Positions 27,773-38,887 of a stretch of 64,000 nt of DNA are shown piece by piece. Numbering within the stretch: the stretch's first letter is position 1; every line of letters starts with the position of its first letter. The stretch covers positions 124,001 through 188,000 of the forward strand of contig JAGYIL010000003.1 in assembly GCA_018402545.1 (NCBI GenBank), read 5' to 3'. Source of the stretch: Saccharospirillum sp. Lineage in GTDB: Bacteria > Pseudomonadota > Gammaproteobacteria > Pseudomonadales > Natronospirillaceae. A model generated the notes under the pieces. That model was not told the origin of the DNA, searched no databases, and saw nothing but the letters and a program-made list of their open reading frames with translations. The position numbers were made by a program, and so were the translations under genes.

Positions 27773-29119
27773 ATGCTTAAGAAAGTCCTGATTGCTAACC
27801 GCGGCGAGATTGCCTTGCGCATCCTGCGGGCCTGCAAAGAGCTGGGCATTCAGACGGTGGCGGTGCACTCTGTCGTCGACCGTGAGTTGAAACACGTGAA
27901 GCTCGCCGACGAGTCGGTCTGTATTGGTCCCAATGCCTCCTCAGCCAGCTACCTGAACATACCCGCCCTGATTGCCGCGGCCGAAGTCACCGATGCCGAT
28001 GGCATTCACCCCGGTTACGGCTTTCTGGCCGAACGGGCTGACTTCTGCGAGCAGGTCGAGAAATCCGGCTTTACCTTCATCGGCCCGTCGTCCAGCGTTA
28101 TCCGGCTGATGGGTGACAAGGTTTCGGCCATTGAAGCCATGAAAAAAGCCGGTGTGCCGACGGTTCCGGGTTCCGATGGCCCGATGACCGACGACCCGGA
28201 AAAATGCCTTGCCATGGGTCGCCAGGTGGGCTACCCGGTCATCATCAAGGCCGCTGCGGGTGGTGGCGGTCGGGGCATGCGTGTCGTACATGCCGAAAAA
28301 GACCTGCTCAACGCCATTCAGGTTACGCAGAACGAAGCCGCAGCCGCCTTTGGCGACGGCACCGTTTACATGGAAAAGTTCCTGCAGAACCCGCGTCACG
28401 TTGAAATTCAGGTACTGGCCGACACCCATGGCAACGCCATTCACCTCGGCGATCGCGACTGCTCACTGCAGCGTCGTCACCAGAAGGTTATGGAAGAAGC
28501 TCCGGCTCCGCACATCGACCCGGAAGCGCGCGCCAAAGTGCAAAAGGCCTGTGTGGATGCCTGCATCGAAATTGGCTACCGGGGCGCTGGCACCTTTGAA
28601 TTCCTGTATGAAGACGGCAACTTCTATTTCATTGAAATGAACACCCGTGTTCAGGTTGAGCATCCGGTGACCGAAATGGTGACCGGGGTGGACATCATCA
28701 AGGAACAGCTGCGCATCGCCTCGGGCGAGCCACTGTCCTATCGTCAGGATGAAATCCATATCAAGGGCCATGCCTTTGAGTGCCGCATTAACGCCGAAGA
28801 CCCGCGTACTTTCATGCCCAGCCCGGGCAAAATCACCCAGTTCCACCCGCCCGGTGGCCTGGGCGTACGCTGGGATTCGCACATTTACTCCGGTTACACC
28901 ATTCCGCCGTTTTACGACTCCATGATCGGCAAGCTGATCACCCTGGCAGACGATCGTCCCCAGGCACTGGCGCGCATGAAATCGGCACTGGATGAACTGG
29001 TCATCGCCGGGATCAAGACCAACACCCCGTTGCAAATGGATCTGGTACGAGACGCTGGCTTTGCGCGTGGTGGTGTCAACATTCACTACCTTGAGCACAA
29101 ACTGGCCGACGAACAGTAA
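27773..29119 (+). CDS. accC: Biotin carboxylase subunit AccC
   Basis: ATP-dependent carboxylation of the biotin on AccB, first half-reaction of malonyl-CoA synthesis. 448 residues, the normal length. Visible are [35 protein letters not shown], the ATP-grasp glycine loop [29 protein letters not shown], and [18 protein letters not shown] with the catalytic Glu and Arg. 11 bp after accB; followed by an intrinsic terminator. Confidence 0.98.
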   Translation: MLKKVLIANRGEIALRILRACKELGIQTVAVHSVVDRELKHVKLADESVCIGPNASSASYLNIPALIAAAEVTDADGIHPGYGFLAERADFCEQVEKSGFTFIGPSSSVIRLMGDKVSAIEAMKKAGVPTVPGSDGPMTDDPEKCLAMGRQVGYPVIIKAAAGGGGRGMRVVHAEKDLLNAIQVTQNEAAAAFGDGTVYMEKFLQNPRHVEIQVLADTHGNAIHLGDRDCSLQRRHQKVMEEAPAPHIDPEARAKVQKACVDACIEIGYRGAGTFEFLYEDGNFYFIEMNTRVQVEHPVTEMVTGVDIIKEQLRIASGEPLSYRQDEIHIKGHAFECRINAEDPRTFMPSPGKITQFHPPGGLGVRWDSHIYSGYTIPPFYDSMIGKLITLADDRPQALARMKSALDELVIAGIKTNTPLQMDLVRDAGFARGGVNIHYLEHKLADEQ

Positions 29120-29161
29120 GCGGATAATCCGGCACCCGTTGCCGGAACACTGATTGCTACC

Positions 29162-29188
29162 AAGCCGGGTTCTGCCCGGCTTTTTGTT
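29162..29188 (+). terminator. Terminator after accC
   Basis: AAGCCGGG / CCCGGCTT stem with a 5-nt loop followed by TTTTTGTTGTTT, 43 bp after the accC stop. Confidence 0.88.
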
Positions 29189-29303
29189 GTTTGGCCGCAA
29201 AAATAGCCTATCGAGAGCCTGATTGCAGGCAGAACTGAACCAGCAGGCGCTCTGGTGTACACTTCGCCTCTTAGACGCTGCCCAACCTTGCACAGGATTT
29301 GCC

Positions 29304-30197
29304 ATGCCCTGGTTACACATCAAGATTCCCACGCTGCCCGAGCACACCGACGCTCTGGAAGATGCCCTGCTACTGGCCGGTTGCCAGGCGGTGACCCTGG
29401 TCGATACCGAAGACCAACCGGTTTTCGAACCCATCCGTGGCACAACACCACTGTGGCAGCACACAACGATTCAGGGCCTGTTCGACCACGAACTGGATGC
29501 CAATGCCCTGACCCGGCAGTTGCAGGACGCCATGCAGGCAATGAACATTGAAGCTCAGGGCCCTATCATCACGGAAATCCTGGAAGACAAAGACTGGGAA
29601 CGCAGCTGGATGGACAATTTCAAGCCCATTCCCTGCGGCGACCGGTTGTGGATCTGCCCGTCCTGGCTCGAGCCACCCGATCCGACGGCCATTAATCTGA
29701 GACTGGACCCTGGTCTCGCCTTTGGTACTGGCACTCACCCGACCACCTACCTGTGTCTGACCTGGCTCGACCAGAATACCCGGCCCGGTGACACCGTGCT
29801 GGACTACGGCTGTGGTTCCGGCATCCTCGGCCTGGCCGCCCTGCTACTGGGCGCTGACCGCATGGACGGGCTCGACATTGATCCCCAGGCACTCGATGCG
29901 ACCCGGGCCAACGCCGTCAACAACGCCATCGACCCGTCACGCTTTCGGGTCATGCTCGACGACCAGGATCTCGACCCCCACTATGACCTGGTGGTCGCCA
30001 ACATTCTCGCAGGCCCGCTGTGCGACCTGGCGGCGTCGATCTGCAACCGGCTCAGACCCGGCGGCAAAATTGCACTGTCGGGCATACTGGAACACCAGGC
30101 CGATACGGTACTCGCTGCCTATGCCCCCTGGGTCGACTTTGAGCCCCGAGCAAGCCATGATGGCTGGGTTCGACTGAACGGGCAACGGCGTCAGTAG
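29304..30197 (+). CDS. prmA: Ribosomal protein L11 methyltransferase PrmA
   Basis: SAM-dependent methyltransferase that trimethylates lysines and the N-terminus of ribosomal protein L11. 297 residues. N-terminal recognition domain (MPWLHIKIPT...), then a class I SAM fold: DPGLAFGTGTHPTT, VLDYGCGSGILGLAALLLGA, GLDIDPQAL and VVANILAGPLCDLA. I chose the ATG at 29304, matching the family N-terminus; the open frame extends upstream to 29223 but that part is unlike PrmA. Confidence 0.96.
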   Translation: MPWLHIKIPTLPEHTDALEDALLLAGCQAVTLVDTEDQPVFEPIRGTTPLWQHTTIQGLFDHELDANALTRQLQDAMQAMNIEAQGPIITEILEDKDWERSWMDNFKPIPCGDRLWICPSWLEPPDPTAINLRLDPGLAFGTGTHPTTYLCLTWLDQNTRPGDTVLDYGCGSGILGLAALLLGADRMDGLDIDPQALDATRANAVNNAIDPSRFRVMLDDQDLDPHYDLVVANILAGPLCDLAASICNRLRPGGKIALSGILEHQADTVLAAYAPWVDFEPRASHDGWVRLNGQRRQ

Positions 30198-30368
30198 TGG
30201 CGCCTGCCAGTCGGGTGAGGCAGTCACATATTGTTATCTGACAGCGCCTTTCTTACACTAACCGACCGTCGCGCCAAATAAAACGGACCAATAATACCCT
30301 GCGGGTCACCTGAACCGTGGCCAGAGACAGGACCAATCGTGCATGGATGCCAGGAATCATAATTAGCA

Positions 30369-31733
30369 ATGGCTGAAACCTTTATTACACAGTGCCCGCA
30401 CTGCGGCACCTCTTTTCGCGTCAGTGACGAACAGCTGTCCATCGCCAACGGCTCTGTGCGCTGTGGTGCCTGCCTGCAGGTTTTCAGTGCCCGAAACCAC
30501 ATTGTGACGGCTGCTGCCGGCAAGCCAAAACCCAAACCGGCAGCCCGCCCAGCGCCCAGCGCTGCAAAGCCGGCCCGGCCAACAGCAAAAAAACCGGCTC
30601 AAACCCCGCGAGCAACAGCACCAAAAGCCGCCGCAGCCGCCAAACCCAAAGCACCGCCACCGGCAGCGAAACCCAAACCCGCCAAGCCAGCTCCGTCTTC
30701 GCGCTTTGCTGCGGACGACGATGATGATGCCGACTTCCTGTTCGCAGACAACCCTGAAGAAGACCAGGAATACGTCTTTCAGGACAGCGATGACGACCTC
30801 TACGACCAGGACGATGACGATTCCGAACTGGGCGATTTAAGCGACTCGTTCATTAGCCTCAACAACCCGACCAGCGATCGTAAAGGCGCCAACCCCTTTC
30901 AGCGCGAAGCCGATGATGAAAAAGACATCCTCGACGACCCGGAAAGCGCTGATGAAAGCTGGGCAGAGTCAATCCTGGAAGAACTTGAACGCGAGGAATC
31001 CCGGGATAGCCGTCGCCAGGAAAAAGCACAGTTCGTCAGCAAGCCGACCTCCGCCCCCCGGCCGGTCAAGGCAAAACGGCAAGAGGCCGAACCCGCCTGG
31101 TCCGTTGATGACTCGGACACCGACGAATTCGACAGCCCCGCTTTCGGCAGCACTGACCGGCGCGGCAATGACAAGGCCACCGCATCCTCTGTTGTTCGTC
31201 AGCTGAATCACGACATCGACCTGGACTTCAATGCCGAAGACCGTCTGGCGCGCTGGCGCTGGCTGGGTGCGGTTTTTATTGTCGTGCTGATCGGAGTTCT
31301 GGTTGCCCAGCTTGCCTGGGTGCAACGGGATACCTATGCCAAGATGGATCAGTGGCGGGGCCTTTATCAGACGGTGTGTAACGCAGTGGGCTGCACCTTG
31401 CCGGAACAGGAAGATCTGGATCTGGTGCGCACGTCGAACGTCCTGATCCGGGATCACCGCGCATTGAATGATGTGAAATTGCTCGATGCCGTTCTGACCA
31501 ACCGTGCCGCCTTCCGGCAGCCCTTTCCGGTGTTGATTCTGCAATACACCGACGTCAACGGGGAACTGGTAGCCGACCAGTCGTTCACACCCGAGCAATA
31601 CCTGCGTGGCGAACTGACCGGCACCCGCCTGATGCCCGTCAATACACGCATCTATGTCTCCCTTCCAATTCTCGATCCCGGCACCCGGGCCGTGAACTAC
31701 CAGCTTGTTCTGGCGCCTGCCGGAACCAGTTGA
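30369..31733 (+). CDS. Zinc-ribbon / DUF3426 membrane protein
   Basis: 454 residues. The N-terminus is an MJ0042-type zinc ribbon with Cys pairs at residues 9/12 and 32/35. An Ala/Pro/Lys-rich linker (about 50-115) and a very acidic stretch (about 115-160, runs of Asp/Glu) follow. A single membrane helix lies near residues 297-320 (WLGAVFIVVLIGVLVAQLAWV), then a C-terminal DUF3426 domain. Function unknown; the architecture puts the zinc ribbon in the cytoplasm and DUF3426 in the periplasm. In gammaproteobacteria it commonly lies between prmA and dusB-fis, as here. Confidence 0.85.
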   Translation: MAETFITQCPHCGTSFRVSDEQLSIANGSVRCGACLQVFSARNHIVTAAAGKPKPKPAARPAPSAAKPARPTAKKPAQTPRATAPKAAAAAKPKAPPPAAKPKPAKPAPSSRFAADDDDDADFLFADNPEEDQEYVFQDSDDDLYDQDDDDSELGDLSDSFISLNNPTSDRKGANPFQREADDEKDILDDPESADESWAESILEELEREESRDSRRQEKAQFVSKPTSAPRPVKAKRQEAEPAWSVDDSDTDEFDSPAFGSTDRRGNDKATASSVVRQLNHDIDLDFNAEDRLARWRWLGAVFIVVLIGVLVAQLAWVQRDTYAKMDQWRGLYQTVCNAVGCTLPEQEDLDLVRTSNVLIRDHRALNDVKLLDAVLTNRAAFRQPFPVLILQYTDVNGELVADQSFTPEQYLRGELTGTRLMPVNTRIYVSLPILDPGTRAVNYQLVLAPAGTS

Positions 31734-31764
31734 AAGCGACACCGGAACAGCTCAGACAATCAAC

Positions 31765-31786
31765 GGGGCCAAAGGCCCCATTTTTT
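31765..31786 (+). terminator. Terminator after the DUF3426 gene
   Basis: GGGGCC-AAA-GGCCCC followed by A then T6, 31 bp downstream of the stop codon. Confidence 0.88.
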
Positions 31787-31875
31787 AAAAAGAAACGGAT
31801 TGTCAATCTTTCATCTGAACGCCAGAGCCAGTATCATTCCCCGCCCTTGAGCTGAGCAATTTTTAACCGATTACT

Positions 31876-32865
31876 GTGTTTGCCATCGGCCCCTATACCA
31901 TTACACAACCGACCGTCCTGGCGCCTATGGCCGGAGTCACCGATCGACCGTTTCGCTCGCTGTGCCGGTCGCTGGGTGCGGGGCTGGTCGTGTCGGAAAT
32001 GGTCACCAGTGATACTCGCCTGTGGAACAGCAACAAGTCTCGCTGGCGGCTCGATCACCGTGGTGAACAGGGGCCGATCAGTGTCCAGATTGCCGGTGGC
32101 GACGCCGACATGATGGCGCAGGCTGCGCAGGCCAATGTGGCCCGCGGCGCACAGATTATCGACATTAATATGGGCTGCCCGGCCAAGAAAGTGTGCAACA
32201 AGGCGGCCGGTTCAGCCCTGATGCGCGATGAAGGTCTGGTTCGGGACATCCTGGCCGCCGTGGTTGGGGCGGTTGATGTACCCGTTACCCTGAAAATCCG
32301 GACTGGCTGGTCGGCAGACCAGCGCAATGCCGTCACCATTGCTCGCATGGCGGAAGACCTGGGCATTGCGTTGCTGTCCGTACATGGACGGACCCGGGCC
32401 GATGCCTATAAAGGCGCGGCCGAGTACGACACCATCGCACAGGTAAAGCAGGCCGTGCGCATTCCGGTGCTCGCCAATGGCGATATCGACAGCCCACAGC
32501 AGGCAGCGAAGGTGCTCTCAGTCACCGGTGCCGACGGGGTAATGATTGGCCGGGCGGCCCAGGGAAACCCCTGGATCTTTCAGGCCATCAATCACTACCT
32601 GGCCCATGGCGAGTTGTTGCCAGAGCCGGATCTGGACACGGTCGCTGCGACGCTGAGCCAGCATGTCCAGTCGCTGCATCAGTTTTATGGAGACTACATG
32701 GGCGTGCGCATTGCCCGTAAACACGTGGGCTGGTATCTCAAGGCCCGGGGTGTCGACCGGACGACACTCTCAGCATTCAATCACCTGGAGCAACCGCGTG
32801 AGCAGCTCCAGGTTATAGCCACCCTTTTTCAACGTTTGACATCGTTAAAGGATACAGCAGCATGA
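31876..32865 (+). CDS. dusB: tRNA-dihydrouridine synthase B
   Basis: FMN- and NADPH-dependent reduction of uridines to dihydrouridine in tRNA. 329 residues, TIM-barrel. Motifs are LAPMAGVTDRPFRSLCR, VQIAGGDADMM, INMGCPAKKVCNKAAGSALM with the catalytic Cys, HGRTRAD and GADGVMIGRAAQGNPWIF. The start is GTG at 31876. The stop overlaps fis by 4 bp, the conserved dusB-fis operon. Confidence 0.96.
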   Translation: MFAIGPYTITQPTVLAPMAGVTDRPFRSLCRSLGAGLVVSEMVTSDTRLWNSNKSRWRLDHRGEQGPISVQIAGGDADMMAQAAQANVARGAQIIDINMGCPAKKVCNKAAGSALMRDEGLVRDILAAVVGAVDVPVTLKIRTGWSADQRNAVTIARMAEDLGIALLSVHGRTRADAYKGAAEYDTIAQVKQAVRIPVLANGDIDSPQQAAKVLSVTGADGVMIGRAAQGNPWIFQAINHYLAHGELLPEPDLDTVAATLSQHVQSLHQFYGDYMGVRIARKHVGWYLKARGVDRTTLSAFNHLEQPREQLQVIATLFQRLTSLKDTAA

Positions 32866-33170
32866 ACCTCGACACCGTTGCCCAGGACCCTCAGCGCCCT
32901 GATTCAAAAGATTCACTGAACATCCACTCCTCGGCCGACAACCCCCAGACTCTGCGTGACAGCGTTGAAATTGCCATGCGCAACTACTTTGCCCACCTCG
33001 AAGGCCAGGACGTTGCCAATGTCTACCAGATGGTCATGAGCGAAGTGGAAGCCCCCATGCTCGAAGCCGTCATGCGCTTCAGCCGGGACAACCAGACCAA
33101 AGCCAGCCGGGTGCTCGGCCTCAACCGGGGTACCTTGCGCAAAAAATTGAAGCAGTACGGGCTGCTCTAA
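32862..33170 (+). CDS. fis: Nucleoid-associated regulator Fis
   Basis: DNA-bending dimer that shapes the nucleoid and activates stable-RNA promoters during fast growth. 102 residues: a variable N-terminal arm, the dimer helices, and a C-terminal helix-turn-helix (QTKASRVLGLNRGTLRKKLK). Co-translated with dusB (ATGA overlap) and followed directly by a terminator. Confidence 0.97.
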   Translation: MNLDTVAQDPQRPDSKDSLNIHSSADNPQTLRDSVEIAMRNYFAHLEGQDVANVYQMVMSEVEAPMLEAVMRFSRDNQTKASRVLGLNRGTLRKKLKQYGLL

Positions 33171-33175
33171 CCACG

Positions 33176-33202
33176 AAAAAGGCGACCTCGAGTCGCCTTT
33201 TT
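33176..33202 (+). terminator. Terminator after fis
   Basis: A5, then GGCGAC-CTCGA-GTCGCC, then T5, starting 5 bp after the fis stop. Confidence 0.9.
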
Positions 33203-33333
33203 GCATTTCGGACAACCGGTTTTTGACCAGTTGCACCAGATTTACCATCACCGACTCTGTTTTTGACTGAAACCGGCCCAACCCGGCACCGCGTCTGCCG
33301 CCACAAGCCACCGACCGATCGTTCGAGGATCCT

Positions 33334-34914
33334 ATGACCAAAACGCCACAACGCGCCCTGATCAGCGTCTCCGACAAAACCGGCATCGTCGACTTTGCCC
33401 GTGAACTCAACCAGCGCGGTGTCGAACTGTTGTCCACCGGAGGTACCTTTCGCCTGCTGACCGACGCCGGTGTTCCGGTAACCGAAGTATCTGCTCACAC
33501 CGGTTTTCCGGAAATGATGGACGGCCGGGTAAAGACGCTGCATCCAAAGATTCACGGTGGCATTCTGGGCCGGCGCGGTCAGGACGACACGGTCATGAAC
33601 GAGCACGGCATTGCTGCCATCGATCTGGTGGTGGTCAACCTCTACCCCTTCGCCGACACCGTCAGCCGGGAGGACTGCACACTGGCCGACGCCATTGAAA
33701 ACATCGACATCGGCGGCCCGACCATGGTGCGCTCAGCGGCCAAAAACCACGCCGACGTGGCCATCGTCGTCAACACGGACGATTATCCGGTTATTCTCAG
33801 TGAATGGGATGCCAGCGGCGGCTTGTCGCATGCCACCCGCTTCCGGCTGGCCCGGTCCGCCTTTGAACATACGGCTGCGTATGATGGCATGATCGCCAAT
33901 TACCTCGGCCGGGTAGACCTCGATACCGACCCGGCCAGTGTTCCCGAAAAAGCCGATTTCCCGCACACCTACAATCAGCAGTGGCACTTGAAAGACGTTA
34001 TGCGCTACGGTGAAAACCCGCACCAGAAAGCGGCGTTTTACGTCGATGCCGAGACCCCCGAGGCCAGCATAGCCACCGCCACCAGTCTGCAAGGCAAGGC
34101 GCTCAGTTACAACAACATTGCCGATACCGATGCGGCCCTGGAATGCGTCAAACGCTTCGAGCAGCCAGCCTGTGTCATCGTCAAACACGCCAACCCCTGC
34201 GGTGTGGCAGTTGCCGATACGCAGCTGACCGCCTACGAGCGCGCCTTCCAGACTGACCCGACCTCGGCTTTTGGCGGCATCATCGCTTTCAACCGGGAAC
34301 TCGATGCTGCCACGGCCCGTGCTATTATTGATCGTCAGTTTGTCGAAGTGATCATAGCGCCCTCGGTCAGTGCCGAAGCAGCTTCCATCGTTGCCGCCAA
34401 ACCCAATGTCCGCCTGCTCAGCAGTGGCTTCTGGGATCGTGCCGTGCCCGGTTTTGATTTCAAACGCGTTAACGGTGGGCTGCTGATTCAGGACCGGGAC
34501 CTGGGCGACGTCTCGGCCGATGAATTCAAACTGGTCACAAAAACAGCGCCAACCCCCGAACAACTGCTCGACCTGCAATTCGCCTGGTCGGTATGCAAAT
34601 TCGTTAAATCCAACGCCATTGTCTATGCCAAAGACGGCCAGACGGTCGGCATTGGCGCGGGTCAGATGAGCCGCGTTTACAGTGCTAAAATCGCCGGCAT
34701 CAAGGCCGCCGACGAAGGGCTGCAAATCGCCGGTTCAGTCATGGCATCTGACGCTTTCTTCCCGTTCCGCGACGGTCTCGACCAGGCGGCCGAGATGGGC
34801 GTCAAAGCCGTCATTCAACCGGGTGGCAGCATGCGCGACGACGAAGTCATCGCCGCTGCAGATGAGCATGGCATTGCCATGGTGTTGACCGGCATGCGCC
34901 ATTTCCGCCACTGA
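33334..34914 (+). CDS. purH: Bifunctional AICAR transformylase / IMP cyclohydrolase PurH
   Basis: Last two steps of de novo IMP synthesis. 526 residues. The N-terminal MGS-like cyclohydrolase domain ([37 protein letters not shown]) is followed from about residue 200 by the transformylase domain ([25 protein letters not shown] with the catalytic Lys-His, and [19 protein letters not shown]). purD follows after a 132-bp gap that contains a long inverted repeat. Confidence 0.98.
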   Translation: MTKTPQRALISVSDKTGIVDFARELNQRGVELLSTGGTFRLLTDAGVPVTEVSAHTGFPEMMDGRVKTLHPKIHGGILGRRGQDDTVMNEHGIAAIDLVVVNLYPFADTVSREDCTLADAIENIDIGGPTMVRSAAKNHADVAIVVNTDDYPVILSEWDASGGLSHATRFRLARSAFEHTAAYDGMIANYLGRVDLDTDPASVPEKADFPHTYNQQWHLKDVMRYGENPHQKAAFYVDAETPEASIATATSLQGKALSYNNIADTDAALECVKRFEQPACVIVKHANPCGVAVADTQLTAYERAFQTDPTSAFGGIIAFNRELDAATARAIIDRQFVEVIIAPSVSAEAASIVAAKPNVRLLSSGFWDRAVPGFDFKRVNGGLLIQDRDLGDVSADEFKLVTKTAPTPEQLLDLQFAWSVCKFVKSNAIVYAKDGQTVGIGAGQMSRVYSAKIAGIKAADEGLQIAGSVMASDAFFPFRDGLDQAAEMGVKAVIQPGGSMRDDEVIAAADEHGIAMVLTGMRHFRH

Positions 34915-34926
34915 AACCGGCCTAGT

Positions 34927-35023
34927 TTAGTAACTCAAGTTTTGGTGTTCGCCTGCAAAGGATGAGCACCGGACGCCAGGCAACACAAACAACCGCGAAC
35001 ACCGAAAATTGAGCTGGTAACCT
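34927..35023. repeat. Long imperfect inverted repeat between purH and purD
   Basis: About 30 bases ending GGTGTTCGC at 34951 are complementary, with about six mismatches, to about 30 bases beginning GCGAACACC near 34994. The 18 bp nearest the loop are the best paired. The loop is about 42 nt. Arm length resembles the palindromic element family at 44 kb, but the core motif of that family is absent, so it may be unrelated. Confidence 0.55.
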
Positions 35024-35046
35024 ATTAAGTACACAGGACACCTGAT

Positions 35047-36330
35047 ATGAACATTCTGATCATCGGTAATGGCGGGCGCGAGCATGCGCTGGCCTGGAAA
35101 GCCCGGCAAAGCCCTCTGGCCGACACTGTCTATGTAGCCCCGGGCAATGCCGGAACAGCCCGTGAAACCGGAATCGAGAACGTTGCCATTGACGTTCTGG
35201 ATCTGGAGGGCCTTGCACGCTTTGCCGAGGAACACCGGGTTGACTTGACCATCGTCGGCCCCGAGGCACCTCTGGTCGCTGGCGTGGTCGACCTGTTCGA
35301 GCAGCGGGGCCTGCCTATTTTCGGGCCTACCCAGGGTGCGGCGCAGCTCGAAGGCTCCAAGGCATTCACCAAAGACTTCCTGCAGCGTCATGCCATCCCG
35401 ACGGCCTGGTATCAGGTGTTTACCGACGCCGCTGAAGCCCGCGCCTTTGTGCATGAAAAAGGCGCGCCCATCGTCGTAAAAGCCGATGGTCTGGCGGCCG
35501 GCAAAGGGGTCATCGTTGCCCGTACCGAAGCGGAAGCCATCGCTGCCATCGACGACATGCTGTCTGGCAATGCGTTCGGCAACGCCGGCTCACGTGTTGT
35601 GGTTGAGCAATGCCTGACTGGCGAAGAAGCCAGTTTCATCGTTATGGTCGATGGTGAGACCGTTGTGCCCTTTGCCTCCTCCCAGGATCACAAGGCGCGC
35701 GATAACGGCGACACCGGTCCCAACACGGGGGGCATGGGTGCCTATTCGCCCGCCCCTGTAGTCACCGATGAACTGCACCAGCGCATCATGGATGAGGTGA
35801 TTTACCGCACCGTTCGCGGAATGCAGGCCGAGGGCAACCGCTACCGGGGCTTTCTCTACGCCGGCATTATGGTCGCCGCTGATGGCACGCCCAACGTGCT
35901 TGAATACAACTGCCGCTTCGGTGACCCGGAAACACAACCAATCATGATGCGCCTGCAATCGGATCTGGTAGCCCTGTGCCTGGCCGCCGTCGAGGGCAGG
36001 CTGAAAGGTCAGCAGACCCTATGGGATCCGCGACCGGCGCTGGGCGTTGTACTGGCCGCTGGCGGATACCCGGCCAGTTATCGCTCGGGCGATGTGATTC
36101 GCGGTCTGGACACCGACCTCGGCCCTGATGCCAAAGTCTTCCAGGCGGGTACAGGCCTGAACGACCAGGGAGAGACAGTCACCAGAGGGGGCCGTGTGCT
36201 GTGTGCCACTGCCCTGGGCCAGACCATTAGCGACGCCCAGCAACGTGCCTATGAAGCGGTTGACTCGGTTCAATTCGCCGACAGCTACCACCGCACCGAC
36301 ATCGGACACCGGGCGATCAACCGCGACTGA
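35047..36330 (+). CDS. purD: Phosphoribosylamine--glycine ligase PurD
   Basis: Second step of de novo purine synthesis, ATP-grasp ligase. 427 residues. Visible are IIGNGGREHALAWKA, TIVGPEAPLVAGVVD, KADGLAAGKGVIVA, SSQDHKARDNGDTGPNTGGM and EYNCRFGDPETQ. ATG preceded by a weak GGA-type site. A GNRA-loop hairpin (TCGGGGC-GAAA-GCCCCGA, 36343-36360) lies 13 bp after the stop, without a T-run. Confidence 0.98.
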   Translation: MNILIIGNGGREHALAWKARQSPLADTVYVAPGNAGTARETGIENVAIDVLDLEGLARFAEEHRVDLTIVGPEAPLVAGVVDLFEQRGLPIFGPTQGAAQLEGSKAFTKDFLQRHAIPTAWYQVFTDAAEARAFVHEKGAPIVVKADGLAAGKGVIVARTEAEAIAAIDDMLSGNAFGNAGSRVVVEQCLTGEEASFIVMVDGETVVPFASSQDHKARDNGDTGPNTGGMGAYSPAPVVTDELHQRIMDEVIYRTVRGMQAEGNRYRGFLYAGIMVAADGTPNVLEYNCRFGDPETQPIMMRLQSDLVALCLAAVEGRLKGQQTLWDPRPALGVVLAAGGYPASYRSGDVIRGLDTDLGPDAKVFQAGTGLNDQGETVTRGGRVLCATALGQTISDAQQRAYEAVDSVQFADSYHRTDIGHRAINRD

Positions 36331-36469
36331 CCGGCACAGCCATCGGGGCGAAAGCCCCGACTTCTGCGGCACCGACTTGGGGCCAGTGCCCGTCGGCGTT
36401 ATACTGCGCCCACGCGGGCATCAGCAATCAGCTGGCGCCCAGGGACGTTCGGTGCCGGAGCTCTGCCTT

Positions 36470-38887
36470 GTGAAAACTGTTCGACTGATACACAGCGCCA
36501 GCGCTGCCATTATGCTGCTGGCGCTCACCCTGCTGGCGAGCCTGGCGGCGGCCAATGAGCCCATCATGCTCAACCAGAGCTCTCTGGACATCAACATCCT
36601 TGAGCATTCGGATTACCTGTTCGATGCCGACAACCAGTACTCTGTCTACCAGTTGCAGCAGGAAGGGCTGGCCAATCAGTTCACACCTTTGCACCAGCGC
36701 CTGTTGCGCAGCGGCCTCTTTGATGGCGCCTACTGGATCCGTGTACCGGTCAATAACTCCGGTGGCCAGACCCGAAGCTATTCATTTTTTGTAGAAAGTC
36801 ACGCAAACCATCTGATCGAGATCTACTACCCCAGCACCAATCCGACCGCCTACACCAGCTTCAACGAGAGTGCCGCCGCACTGACGTTCAGCAGCGTTCG
36901 TTCAGGCGCCAGCGTGCCGCTGGACAGCCGGCCGGAGCCACTTGGAACCTACGTTCTTCCGGTACCGATTCAGCCTGGAAATCAATATCTGTACATCAAA
37001 CTGCAATCGGCCGACCCGCTAAACACCCTAATTTCTGTGGTGGATGAGCGCACTCTAAAGCTCCGGGTCGCGCGCAGCATCAGCACTCACTCTGCGCTGT
37101 TTGCCGTCCAGTGGGTACTGGCGATGATCGCGCTGATCGCCTGGTTCAAGCTGAGGTCCGCCGCGATTCTGTGGGCGCTGCTGCTTAACCTGGGTTTTAT
37201 TGCGATCAATGCTGGCTGGAGTGGCCTGGCGTCTTTCGTGATTCCGGGTCAGGGCTATCTGGACATTCATGCGCGTAACGTGGGTGGGGTAACGGTTCTC
37301 ATGAGCATGCTTGGCCTGCTGGCCGAGGTACGTAAAGAAACCTACCCCGCCTGGCTGCGCGAAAGCCTGACCTGGCTACTGCGTCTGCTGGCCGTATTGG
37401 CCGTAGTCACCCTATTGCCGATGTCACGCACCTTCAGCCCGATTCTGCTGACCCTGATCCCGATACTGTTGCTGACCATTGTTGCACTCTGGCTTTATCG
37501 GCGGGATGCCAAGGCTCCCTATGAAGGCTGGTTGTTGGCCGGTGTAGGCAATCTGATGATTCTTTTCATTGTCATCATGACAGCCAGCCTCGGCCTGATT
37601 AAGAGCATTGCCCTGAATGCCTTCGCGCTGCACAGCCTCGCCGTGACTGCCGCCCTGATTTTTGGCTGGGCGGCCTTTGCCGTCGCCCGCAAGAGTGACT
37701 CCCGCCTTGCGGTCGACGGGCTTAATCTGCCCAACCTGCACTGGCCCCTATTACGTAAACTGAACCACGAAATGCGCGGCCCGATCAACGGTGTGCTCGG
37801 CATGACCGAACTGTTGCAAGACACCAGCTTGTCGGCGCACCAGCAGGAGTACGTGAATACCGTACAAGCGGCCGGATTTTCATTGCTGCGCCAGGCTGAT
37901 CAGCTGCAAAACCTGGTACGCATCGGTCTTAACCGGCTGCCGGAAGGCGAAGACGAATTTGATCTGTACGATTTGCTGGAAGACGCTATTCAACCCTACT
38001 CTCGCCTCGCGCATGCCAAGCAACTGGAACTGGTCATGGACGTTGCGCCGGAACTGCCGACACGCTATCGGGGCAACGCCCAGATCATTGCCCAGGTCCT
38101 GAGCAACCTGCTCGACAACGCCCTGAATTATACCGACAACGGCGAGGTTCTGATTCAGGTCAAACCCTGGCATCACAACCGCATCCGCTTCAGTGTGACC
38201 GATACCGGGCCAGGCCTGCCCAAGGAACTGAAAAGCAACCTGTTCGACTTTCCGGCCGTGCGCGCCGAAGATCAGCTGGCCCCGCGTGATATGCACCTGG
38301 GCTTGCCCATTACTCGTATATTGGTCGGATTGCTGGGTGGCCAGATCACCTTCAGCAGCGAGCTGCGCATGGGCACGACGTTCTGGATTGATCTGCCACT
38401 GGCCGAGATCAGCGCGACCACCGAAGTCGATGACTATTCGGTTCAGGATCTGGACCAGATGCGACTGATGGTCGTCGACGACAACCTCACCTGCCGCAAG
38501 GTTATAGAACATCTGGGCATGAGCTGGGGAATGGATGTGTTCAGCATGAGCAATGGCCAGTCAGCCCTGGCCAATCTCCATAACGAATTTCACAAGGGCA
38601 CGCCGGTGGATGTCCTGGTGCTCGACCAGAACATGCCGAGCATGACCGGCATCGAACTGGCGGAACGCATTCGCGCCGACAGCAGTCTGAACAAGGACAT
38701 TATTATCATCATGTTAACCGGAGTTGATGTCGGTCATGTCGATCTGGATGAAAGTCGGCTTAACATTCAGTACTTGCTGACCAAGCCGGTATCCGGCCGG
38801 GCACTGAAACAAACGCTTATGCAAGCCATGCCTGATATTCAGGCCAACCGGGAACGTACCCATGCCAAGAAGTCACTCTTTTTCTGA
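36470..38887 (+). CDS. Hybrid histidine kinase with 7TMR-DISM sensor and receiver domain
   Basis: 805 residues. Order: signal sequence or first helix (about 8-27); periplasmic 7TMR-DISM-type sensor domain (about 35-190); a block of seven membrane helices (about 205-405); HisKA with [15 protein letters not shown] (phospho-His near 432); HATPase with [11 protein letters not shown] and [11 protein letters not shown]; and a C-terminal receiver domain with DD near 667 and the phospho-Asp in [12 protein letters not shown] near 722. The ligand and partner regulator are unknown. I used the GTG at 36470 after CCGGAG; the open frame extends upstream into purD but without a plausible start. The 3' end overlaps coq7 by 26 bp. 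Confidence 0.85.
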   Translation: MKTVRLIHSASAAIMLLALTLLASLAAANEPIMLNQSSLDINILEHSDYLFDADNQYSVYQLQQEGLANQFTPLHQRLLRSGLFDGAYWIRVPVNNSGGQTRSYSFFVESHANHLIEIYYPSTNPTAYTSFNESAAALTFSSVRSGASVPLDSRPEPLGTYVLPVPIQPGNQYLYIKLQSADPLNTLISVVDERTLKLRVARSISTHSALFAVQWVLAMIALIAWFKLRSAAILWALLLNLGFIAINAGWSGLASFVIPGQGYLDIHARNVGGVTVLMSMLGLLAEVRKETYPAWLRESLTWLLRLLAVLAVVTLLPMSRTFSPILLTLIPILLLTIVALWLYRRDAKAPYEGWLLAGVGNLMILFIVIMTASLGLIKSIALNAFALHSLAVTAALIFGWAAFAVARKSDSRLAVDGLNLPNLHWPLLRKLNHEMRGPINGVLGMTELLQDTSLSAHQQEYVNTVQAAGFSLLRQADQLQNLVRIGLNRLPEGEDEFDLYDLLEDAIQPYSRLAHAKQLELVMDVAPELPTRYRGNAQIIAQVLSNLLDNALNYTDNGEVLIQVKPWHHNRIRFSVTDTGPGLPKELKSNLFDFPAVRAEDQLAPRDMHLGLPITRILVGLLGGQITFSSELRMGTTFWIDLPLAEISATTEVDDYSVQDLDQMRLMVVDDNLTCRKVIEHLGMSWGMDVFSMSNGQSALANLHNEFHKGTPVDVLVLDQNMPSMTGIELAERIRADSSLNKDIIIIMLTGVDVGHVDLDESRLNIQYLLTKPVSGRALKQTLMQAMPDIQANRERTHAKKSLFF

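Noticed and set aside
33171-33333. PurR-type operator upstream of purH, and an ArgR box upstream of argA
   Set aside because: I looked for both and saw no sequence close to either consensus.
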